Source: Endomychus coccineus (lineage: Eukaryota > Arthropoda > Insecta > Coleoptera > Endomychidae). From it: a stretch of 64,000 bases of DNA. Location: positions 231,165,771-231,229,770 of the forward strand of contig OY294067.1 in the NCBI GenBank assembly GCA_958510875.1. Direction: 5' to 3'. The stretch's first letter is position 1. Each line of letters opens with the position of its first letter. Position numbers and translations under genes: made by a program. Shown in pieces: positions 48,101 to 60,100 of the stretch. Under the pieces are notes generated by a model that ran no database searches, was not told the DNA's origin, and worked only from the letters and a program-made list of their open reading frames with translations.

Positions 48101-51100
48101 GAAAAACACGCCATCCAAGTCAAGCACACTAGTTACTTTTTAAAATTGAACTTTGACAATGGCTGACATATTCGTGAACGAGACGAACTACTGATTTAGC
48201 ATAATATGTTTGTTTGTAATCATTTTATTTATAATGCAAGTCGTTACAGAATTTTGGCATCGTCTCCACCATAGCCTACTGAGGGTTAGGCCATACTGTT
48301 AGAATTTCTCACGTGTCCAATTTGGCTTTGTATAATATTTTAAATTACATTAATAAATATGTTGTGACTTTTCAATTACCGTATGACATTTCAGATCACC
48401 AGCTATTCTCTTCAAATAGTTAGAATTTGGCACATTAAATTTCCAGATTCTTTAATACAAGCATACGCTCCAGGAAATTGAATTGATTGAATTCATATGA
48501 CCGATAATCAAATCAAATTGAGTCCATCTTTTCCCACAAGCCAACCAATTCAAATGAATGTAAAATTTGTTCAGATATCATATGATCTCGTTGTTCTTTC
48601 GTGTACTTTCCACAACTACTCCCCCGTACCTTAAAAGTAGACTAATATATAGAGGAAGTTTGCATCACCGCTGCATACGTCATACTTACAATTTCGACTT
48701 GCCTAAATTTCGTCTTGCTTGGTCAAATAGATGTTTCACCTACAATGCAGTTAAAACATATAATTCTTTACCCCCCCCCCTGCGTTCAAACCAGGTTCAG
48801 AAGGTTTTCTCAAGAGAAAACTTAAATCGACGCTACTAAACTTACAAAAAGAACAGTTGGCTATAATTGCAGTTTGTGAAGTATTTTATTTACTATTGCA
48901 TAACTCTATTTTTTTTCTTTGTAACAAATTTTAGATTATTATATTATTATTTTTACTCTTTTTTCTTGGTGGTTTAAAATTCGATAAGTAAGTTTATACT
49001 TTCTTTTAAGTCTTTCTCTTTATTTTGTTTTTGTTAGAGGTCGAGTATGAGTAGCATAAGCTAAATTTCACCTCTCTTTTTTACATTGTATTTTCTTTCA
49101 ATTTATTATATTATTATCATCTCCTGCAAAACATTAAATATTCAAATTGCTAAAACCTGAAACAATCTTTGAAACATCATTCATATTTTCATTAAAAAGA
49201 ATTAAAAAAAATAATGTTCTCGGAAGTTTTATAAGTTATTCACTTAACTTTTTGTTCTTGAATTTTGAAATAATTTTAAAATATCATCTTCTTTGAGCCA
49301 GGTTTGAAAATCAATCTCATCGCAATGCTCTAGGGCTAATCGTCTTTGTTCGCGATATTTAGGTTTGATTGTAACTTTTTTTGACAAATAGAAAGGTTGC
49401 ATCGGAAAAATAGTAGGTACGCAACTTTTAGAAGTCTTGGAAGTTTTTTGTGAAACAAGTACATATCCATCACGTGTTATCCTTATCCTCTCTTCTCTAA
49501 AACTTTCAGGTAGATGTTTATGACATACATATGGATTTTTATTGGGAACGATTGAATTGCTTTAATCCATTTTTGCCACAAGTTCTTGTCTCGTGGAAAA
49601 TCATATGTTGAGTAATTATTATCAGGATAACTGGCATAATTGCTACGCAACACCCAAAAGGCATTCTGATTTAAAATTATACAAATTAAAAATAAGAAAT
49701 ATTCCTTACCAAAAATGTCATCAACAAAATTTATGAAAAAAGCATAATAACAATCTTTAGCACTAGTTTCCATATCTACCAAAGGTCTGTAGAATAAACC
49801 ACTCTTATTTCATAAAATCAACATGGAAGTTTAACACTGACAACTGAAATAAATAACATTTGAAATAGATGGCTATTGTAATTGTTACAGTAAACTTCAC
49901 TCAACTATACTCGTTAATTGTCAGTACCAGAAGTGAATTCAATCAGATCTCATGTCCACTGTAGTAAGCACAAAAAACTCCCTGGTTTTGACTGACACAG
50001 CATTCTCCACTGAACATGTTACGCACGAACTGTCTAGGCCTAGTTGGTAATACATGGTCAAGGTGTTGATTTCATATTAGAGTAGGCTATGGCCCTCCAC
50101 ACCAGGTGGATATCGAATAATAATTCCCTAATACATTTGGAATAGTTAATCTTCTAGCTTTTGCGTAATTGAATGGAATTAATATGCTTTTCTTTAAACC
50201 AGAAATTCTCATAGAACATTTGGGAAATGTATATTATAAGATAAGTAATAATGCTTGCAGCTTTGACAATACTTTAGCGGCAATAATGTTTCTTGTAATC
50301 TGAAGTTAATTGGGTATTTGTAATTGCTACCATAAAATTAAACTTGAATTGCAATTAATAACTCTAACAAGAATTATGAAACACATTCAGCTTTCGAGCG
50401 AAAATTTCATTATGAAATATTTGTATCTTGGTGGTCCTTATGTGGAGTACAGCTTCAAATTATATTTGTCCAGGACATGGTTTGTACAATAACATACCTC
50501 TATAATATGTTATGGTTTTATTGTATATCATTTGTGATCATATATTAATTATTGAGAAAGTGGTATTTATATCATTTATTCGTGTGCTTCTTTGCACAAT
50601 TTAGAAGAAACTCAGAAACATTAGGATTTCAGATTTCAACTTCCGTTGTGGTAACATTATATAGATTTCAATTCGATTTCCCATGTGTGGGCCGGTTTCC
50701 TTTTTCGCACAATCAACAGCTTTATATGTATAGATAGTATAATAAATAATCTGTCCTTGTTATTGCTTAACTTGCCTCAAATGTTATTTAGATTTTATCA
50801 ATATGGAAATATCTAAATTATCAGTTGAATGAGATGTTATTACATATAGCTGATCTGTATCTATTTTCATCGATTTGTTATCTGAACATAGTAAAAACTA
50901 CAAAGCACTAACTTGAGTTGATTGTTATCTGAACATATACTATAAAGTGCTAACTTGAGTTGATTATATTACATTTTTAGATTCAGTTCTATTCATAAAA
51001 GTCTAAACACTAGGATAAATGATAAAATCTGAAGGAGCTGATTTTAGAGAATGCTTTGTGAATATAATGGTTATGTGATGATAATGTCTTGATCTTACCA

Positions 51101-54100
51101 AGTTGTCAATAGACTTAATATTCGATTGAGAGAACAACATTTTTCATAATTGGAAAAATTTAGTTGTTAAACGTAAAACAGCTTTTGTCATAGTTCCGCG
51201 ATGCGAAAAGTTGAACGGTATTTCAGTAATATTCTATATTATTTGGTACAATTCATCATCAATATTTTCAGTAAAATGTGTTAAAGGTTACGACTATCAT
51301 CCCCCTATATTTTATACATCTACATTAGAGAGTTACCGTTCTACATTTTTTTGATTTCGTTTGTATACATAAATACACTGATTTAAATCGAAAGACAAAA
51401 ATAAATCAGTCAATCCCTTTGAGAGTTGCATTGATTTTCTAATTAAGGTCAACATTAAAATTTCCCGATACAAAGATCGTTTTTAAAACAGTATTAATAC
51501 TATCTAATAAGATGTTTGAATTAGAATTAGAAACAAAGTTAACGGAATGGACGATGCACTTATGTGACGTTTATAATGAGCTTATTAGTAGTGATGTATA
51601 TCGAACGAAACTCAAAATTGTTCAAATTCAATTCATTAATAATGGCTACAACACGTGAGGCGTTTAGAACGGCACTGTATTCTGACGCCACAAATCTCTT
51701 GACCAATTGGAGGGCGTTTGCATTCATCTTGTTATACTCAATATTTCAATAATTAATTACTAATTTTCTGTTTAGTTTAGAGGGGTTTTATGTATAGAAA
51801 TATACTTAGGTATTTTGCTGAACATTAAATTCATTTTGCATCAAAAGAAAACGTTATGCTACTTCATCAATATAAACTAGAAAAAACATGGAGCAATATA
51901 ATTTCAAGATTCAAGAAAGATAGGTAATAATATAATTAGAATTATCACAGATTATAATACTACCTTCGAAATTGCCGTAAATAATCGAGAGTGGTTCAGA
52001 TGCCATGTTTAGACTGGTTATATGTTACATATTAGTAAGTAATTGACTTACTCTAGTATACCACTATAAATAAACAATAATCACCCTTATCCATTAAGAA
52101 TACTGTTAAAGTACTGATAACCTTTCAGCTACCAAGTAGCCAAAATCAGAGTAAACTAACTAAATAGTTTATTCTGATGATACTTGGAAGCGGAAAGGTT
52201 CTCAGTATTCTCAGTGGATAAGTGTTTCTTATTTATAAAGTTATAGTGTATCCACAGTGTGAACTCTTATAGTTTATTATTCTACTATGTATCAATGTTA
52301 GATTATATTCAGAATTGTATGAACCACTATTAGAAATCACATTTGATATCGCATGTATTAGTCGAGGAAATAAAGCACAAAAAAGACCAAAGTAAAAAAA
52401 AAAATCGGATGAACCGATTTTTATAATTTTTTTTAATCGATTCAGAACGTCATTTACAAAAAATGTTACCAATTTTTTATCTTCTAATGTACATTTTAGC
52501 ATTACTACAGAGGAAAACGCATCTCTTTGAATGCACTTTCAGAAGATAATATTAAAAATGTGGCAAAATGTCCAAATATAGCCAAAATTTCTCACTCGGG
52601 GGGTTTTTGAGGTCGCTGATCTTGATTCCGGTGTCAGATTTGAACTACAACGCACCTTGGGCTCAGGACATCCTGGTCTATCGACGTCCCCAGTGAATTC
52701 GTGAAATTATATTTTGGAATGGGATGAAACTTGTGAGGGAGGTTCTTTTGAGGTTGCCGGTTGTGACTATGACCTTCAATAGTCACCTGGTGGCCATGAT
52801 ACTCTGATGACCTAAGTCATCCCCATGAATTGTTTTTTAATATGCTCTGAAATAAAACCAAATTCGTATCTCCGAGGTGTTTAGGATCGCTGATAACTGG
52901 AGTTCGGACCAATCACCGAAGCATCTGGTGAACAGATCTGTGATATCGACAACAAAGAATTCAAAAAATACCGTTTGCATAACAATGAAACTTTACTGAA
53001 TTTTTGTAATGCGAGAAAAGTAATACTGAAATATTTTCTATTTTAATGGCGAAAATGTTATTATCATATATCGAATCTAGCACCGAAATCGCATTCCGCG
53101 GTTCCGAAAACCCCCGAGAGACGAATTTGGTTACATTTCAGAGCATATTAAAAAACAATCCATGGAGATGACTTATGTCATCAGAGTATCCTGACCACCA
53201 GGTGACTATTGAAGTATTGAAGGTCTCAAAAGAACCTCCCTTACATGTTTCATCCCATTCCAAAAGATAATTCACTGGAGACGATGACAGAACCAGGATG
53301 TCCTGAGCCTCAGGTGCGTTGTAGTCCAAATTTGGCACCCGAATCGTGTTCAGAAACCCAAAAACTTCGCGAGATACGAATTTGATTGCATTTCAGAGCA
53401 TATTAAAAATCAATCCATGGAGATGACCTAGGTCATCATGGTATCCTGAGCACCAGGTGACTATTGAGAATCATGGTCTTGACCCATATGCTCAAGAGAA
53501 CCTCCCTAACAGGTTTCATTCCTTTGCAGAAGGTATTTCTGCGAATTCCCTGGTGACGACGATAGTACCAGGAAGTCCCGAGCCCCAGGTTCGTCGTAGT
53601 GTAAATATTACACCGGAATCGTGTTCAACGACTTCAAAAACCCCCGAGTGAGAAATGTTGGCTATATTTGGAAATTTTTTCAACATTTTCAATATTATCT
53701 CCTTCAAAGAGATGCATTTTCCTCTGTAGAAAAGCTAAAATGCACATTAGAAGAAAAAAAAATGGTAACATTTTTTCTTAATGACTTCCGGAATCGATTA
53801 AAAAAAGATTTATCAAAATCGGTTCATCGGATTTTTTTTTCGACCTTTTCTGCTTCATCTCCTCGCCTATATGTATCATATCAGTACTTATTATAATGTG
53901 AAAAATGAACAAATAGGTTATCACTAATTCCAGTAATGTATCATCACCATAGCCTGGACTATTTTTTGTGAAATAAAATTTCCAATTCTTCTTAGAACCA
54001 TTTTTGCAATCCAAATTGTTATTACCTTCTCTTAACGACGACTAGTTTAGCAGCAGCTGAAAAATTACCTAACATTGCTTGGGATATTTGTTGTTGACTA

Positions 54101-57100
54101 TGTAACTCCCATTATTATTCAAATAAAATAGTCTTATCGATCCACACATCATTAATTTTGAGCCTGAAAAATGGACCTAGATCTTAGCTTAGAAGTCCAT
54201 ACTAACACAGCATGATTCTAATGTCAAAGATTTTCGTAATATTGAAGCACTTGATGGCAGGTTAGAAAACTCATCTAGCAGCAATTACCAGTCACTGAAT
54301 AGTATATAAATTGCGAATCAATCATCTAGAAACTTTGTCGAGGCTTCTAGAAGGCTTTCTGGCCTTGCCGTTTCTGCGCAACAGATGAGAGTATAATCGG
54401 CCGTTCTTTATATGTGGGAACTTCCAACCACCCATTCAATAATCACTCAATACTATATAGATAATATGGAGTAATACATCGCGCGATAGATTAATCCCAA
54501 ACCTCACTCTGTTAAAATCTACAGCTATAATCATTTCTCTTTCTAACTTATTACCAGACGCGCACGTTGGCAGTCTCTTTCTTGTGAGTGCTCTTTGAGT
54601 ATATAATTTCGTCTAGAAACAGAAGAGTTATTGCTGCTGAAACGCCGACGCGTGTGTACATTATAAAACCGAAGTGTAATGCTGAGGGCACATCTGGGTA
54701 GGGTTGGTCAGTACGGCATCATTCTATGGTTTGATAACGCACTCTATCAACATATGGTATCACTGATGCTGTTGTTGGTGGCAAATTTTCTCCTTGAGTT
54801 TCTTTGTTAACATCTTCCTCAATGTTTGTTATATTTGTGCCATGAGCATCAACTATTAAAAGTTCCCAAGTTTGCTAACAACTTCAAGTATGTCGTCATC
54901 TGCTTCATTGAAGACTTTCCAAAAAGAGGTTTTTGTTTTATTTGTCAATGATATTGTAGAGTCACTTCCTGGGATTGTATGTAGACTTAATGCTGAAGTT
55001 TTATTCGGGCCCAGGGAATCAGATAGACTGATCACTCTTTGATTTTGAGCAACTCCAGTAACAAACATAAAGTTGAAACAGCTTGGACTATCACAAACCA
55101 AGGACGAAGAATTTGTATCAGGTGAGTAAATATGAAGTTGTTTGGCACCTCGACGGCATCGGCATGCGGATATGGAATGCAAAAATATTTTCGTATCTGT
55201 CTTCATGATTGGTTTTGAGTTACAATACCCATTGAAGACTTCTGTTTCCCTCCAAGACACAAATAAACACTTGTTTCTTTTAGTAGCACAGTGTATTGCT
55301 TTCTCGGATAAGTGAACGCTTTAAGGTGTTTCCAATTTACGTTGTCACTGATTTTGTACTAGCCAGATTGCAGCTTATTTTGTGCTCTTGACTCTTGTGT
55401 TGAAAGAAAATGCGCTCTACCATGTAAATGTCTTTCCAATAATCTAAAGTGCTCTCTGAACCATGTTTGTGGAGAAGACGAAGTTATGTGTGATAATTAT
55501 GATGATCAAACAAACCATGAAGATTCATCTGATGACTTTACACAGGACAATGTCAAATCCTTATCAATTGCTCAATAAGGGTAATCTTTGATATTTGTTT
55601 AATATCATTATACATGGTAATAGTTAAGTGTTTCATCCGAAGAGTTATATTGTACATGACTGAACTGGTAATGTTTGTTCCATATGATTGTACTATCAAA
55701 GTTATTGTGAGTAAATAACAGCATAATCATTATTTTTGTATCCCCTAATAAATAACTGATGGTAACATTTGTTCTAATCTAATGGTGACACTTTTAATGG
55801 GCCATAACTACTCACAAACGGTGGAAGATATGAATAGAGACTAAATTTGTATTTCGGCTCATGCACAAGAGAAGCGGTTATATGCACATTTTGCGTATGA
55901 GCACTCTGGAAAGAGTTATTCTTAATGTAATGAGTAAATGTCACATATGGCGGTCATCTTGAATTTAAGACGTCATAAAACCAAACACCATTGTGTAGTA
56001 TATAGCATACAGTAAACAAATTCGGTATAATCGTACCTTCCCTTCACAAAAAAAATCCCACGGAATTGGGTAAATGTGCATTATGTTCCTAAACTATTTC
56101 TTGACAACAATCCATTTATAAGAACTTAATTTCTCCTATGTAAGAGAATGAAACAATATTGCCTGAAGGACTTGCAGAAAACCAATTATTATATTCGTAT
56201 ATTAATTTTTCAGGGATTTTTGCTTATATCAACTTTCTAACTCCCAAGAAGAGGAGCGAAATTTTACAATTACTGGTGAATGGATTGAAGAGATTGGAAT
56301 ATCGTGGATATGATTCTGCAGGTAATATTATATTTGAATTTAATCGTAATGATCGAAGATATCATGAGTTAATATGAACCAGAGCTAAAATAGAGTATAA
56401 ACTTTATTTCAGGCGTTGCAATTGATTCACCCGATTCCAAAGATATCTCACTCATCAAGAAAACTGGGAAAGTTAGGCTACTGGAAGAAGAAATCATCAG
56501 CCGTGAGTATATTTCGTTTTGATTGATCGACCCAATATGGACATTGGCATTATATGCAGAAGAAATGTATGCCAAAATAAAAAATTTGAAGAGAATTGAA
56601 ATGAATCTGATACTTCTGCGAATAGTCAGAACTTACTGAAGTAATTGTAAATAACCAAATGATTATTTTTTGTACAACTGTCAAAAAAACTTGACATTTC
56701 TGCATCTTTATTGATGCGTAAATGATTACTTTTTTTCACCGTGCAAAAGTCTTTTTTTTACTGCCAAAATAATTCACAAAATAAACATGAAATATTACTT
56801 TTTGAAGCATTTATTTTTAACAGAGTCAATTATTAATTGATTATTTATCATAAAACAATTTCATTTATTGGAATATTAATTGATAGTAAAGTTTGAACAA
56901 TTACTTCCAAAATGTTGAAATTGAAGCAACTACGAGCAAACACAGTCAACAGTCAAACACGTGGCATGCCAACAAACCGTTTCTATAGTAACGACACAGA
57001 AAGACCACTGGATGCTGTGAAAGTATATTGGAAGTATTTATTTTTAATATATTTCAGACGATGTAAATTCACATTCACAGTTGTACAAAGAATGTTGTTT

Positions 57101-60100
57101 GTATTTCGTGTATAAAATTCATGTTTTCATGGCATATTCGAGAGAATTAACACTGTCATGTGCCATTAAAACACTCATTTTAATTTTACGCACTTAATAC
57201 CAAAATAACTTGTTGTTATCAATACAAGCATCTTTTCTATCGAAGCTAGATATACTACATAGATTTTTGGGTTTCATACAGTAATAGCTGTGTTAAAACA
57301 TAATTTGGAAACATCTGAAAATCTCTAAAACACTTCGTTTCCGAGGTACAGGTTGTTGGAGTTTTAAAAATTATTACATTTTCTTCATAACGTTCTAAAG
57401 AAATGACGATTTTTAGTTCAAACTTGGTACACTTTAGTTTTACTGGATGATACATTTTGTTGATGACAGAAAGTGTTTGAGACAAATACGTAGTTATGGA
57501 ATATTGTACCCATTTAAACTCCTTAAACGTCTACGCCAACGGTCAGAAATTATTCGAGTATGCAAATTTAAAAACTTTGCTTTATTTTCTATAAAAAAAT
57601 ATTCTTCATGCATTTTGCCTGGACTTTTTTTTGCTAATCAGGGAATTATGGAATTAAACCTTCGTTAAACATGATATGATTTAGTAGGCATTGATTTAAT
57701 TACAACAGTATTGAGAAATGTCATATAAATCACAGTTTAGGTTTGCGTTATTGATATTCTTCGTTAGTATAATGCCATTTCGATTTACAAATCAGGAATG
57801 CACAAATAATCATTTTCTTTATGGATTTTGTAACGGAAATTCCGTTGATGTGCAGCAGAGTACCGTATAGGTTTTCCAAACACAAGAAATCTTCAGGGAT
57901 ATTTAGAAGAATTCATTTGCTTTGGAATATGGTCCTGCACAAATAGGAAAGATCAAAATGAAAATGACAATTTGGAAACCTTTACGTAGAGATCGTCAAA
58001 GGGCTTAACGTCTGCAACCAATCCAAGCTTTACATCCAGGATATAACGAATGGTGTTTATATTTTGTAATTTTGTTATTATTTACGAAAACTTTCTCCAG
58101 CAAATATTGTGGGCAGATAAAGCTCATTTTACGCGACGTGGAGTTATTAATTTTCACAATTTACGTTTGTGAGCAAATGGTACAAGATCTAGAAAATTCC
58201 AAGAAGAATTCAGTTCACTGTATGGCTCTGCATTCACATAAACAAATTTTTGCTCCATGCGTTTTACCAGACAGACTAACTGCCGCTGCATTTCTAGAAA
58301 TTTTGGAAACTACGAAGACATGTGGGAGGAAACACAACTCAATCTGAGAACAAATGCAAAAATACCACTGGCTGACTGACTGCCCTGCTAATTAGGCAGA
58401 CAATTACAAGAATGGTTATAGTCTAGGAGATAGATACATATTTTGGGCCCGTGATATAACATATTGGCGGCATATGTGTTATGTTTTAGCAATTATTAAT
58501 CTGCGTATTTTATCCTTTGTGAGTTGTACCTCCCACCCCGCCCCATTTTATGTTAGCCGCTCCAGAAAATATTCAATTTTGGAATGTGTTGTAACACTTT
58601 GGTGTTTGGTGCTAGTCGAAGAGCGATCAATATTCAATAAATGCCAAAACTTTTTCTCCATGCAGTTGGCAGCACTGGCAGCTTTAGTTATGACCAAAAT
58701 TGGAACGTGGTAGTTATAACTTTTTCTGACCAGGCGGAAAATTTTTGTTATCAATGCTCATTACTCGAAAATCATACGCCAACATTTTCTATGTGCCCAT
58801 TTTCAAGAATTTTGGCCATTTTTTGGTCTTTTTGCCAAAAATTGGCCAAATCGTCTGAAATTGGAAAAGAAAATTTTGTCACCTCTATCAACTTGTAGTT
58901 TTTATGTAAAAGAAAAGTTTGTGTGAGTGCCAACATTTTATTTCATGTTTAACCCCCCAAACCCCCCAAATCTCGCAGTAATTCTCCAAAAATTAGGTAT
59001 TTCCAGCCCAGAATGGACCAAAAAATAATCTTGGTCACACATTTCAATTATCAAAATATTTATCATATTATCTCTCCTTCCTAGGGGTTAAACATGAAAG
59101 AAAATGTTGGCCCAAACTGCCCCAAATCCCCCCCCCCCAAATCATTAAAATCGCACTTATTCTCGAAAAAGTAGGTATTTTCAGTCCAAAATGGACCAAA
59201 CATAATCTTGGTCACACATTTGAATGATCAAAATATTTATCATATTATCTCCCCTCCCCATGGGTTAAACATGAAAGAAAATGTTGGCACTCACTCAAGC
59301 TTTTCTTTTTCATAAAAACTACAAGTTGATGAAGGTGCCAACATTTTTTTTCCAATTTCAGTTGATGTGGCCAATTTTTGGGAAAAAGAGCAAAACATAG
59401 CCAAAATTTTTGAAAATAGACGCATAGAAAATGTTGGCGTATGGTTTTCGAGTAATGAGCATTGATAACAAAAATTTTCCGCCTGGTCAGAAAGTGTAGG
59501 ACGTTCCAATTTTGGTCATAACTAAAACTGCCAGTGCTGCCAACTGCATGGAGAAAAAATATTGGCATTTATTGAATATTGATCGCCAAAAGACCCTCTT
59601 CTACTAGCACCAAACACCAAAGTGTTATAACACGTTCCAAAATTGAATATTTTCTGGGGCGGCTAACTCAAAATGGGGCGGGGTGGTATGTCCAAAACTC
59701 ACATAGGATAAAATACTCTGATTAATAATTGCTAAAACATAACACATATGCCAACATGTTATATCTCAGGCTCAAAATATGTATCTACCTCCTAGACTAA
59801 TAGGTACGTTCAATTAAAATGATTTAGCTAAACCTGGGCAAGATTGTTTCGGATAAACAAGGTGTTTTCCACAAAAATAATAAATTGATTGATTTTTTAC
59901 AGAGGGTGCTGCACTCGATATGGATAAAATCACGGACGTTCACTGTGGCATCGCCCATACACGATGGGCAACTCATGGTGTCCCCAGTGAAGTAAACTCA
60001 CATCCTCACCGTTCCGACGAACATCATTCCTTCGTTGTGGTACATAACGGTATCGTCACTAACTACAAAGAAGTAAAAGTGTTTCTGGAAAAGAAGGGTT

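Noticed and set aside
53457..53896. Frames within the 52.4-53.9 kb repeat as coding exons
   Set aside because: They fall on tandem and inverted repeat units and appear on both strands; no protein family.
58474..59568. Frames of 68-107 codons within the 58.4-59.8 kb element
   Set aside because: The same peptide (around [17 protein letters not shown]) appears on both strands because the arms are inverted copies. It is an artefact of the fold-back structure, not a gene.
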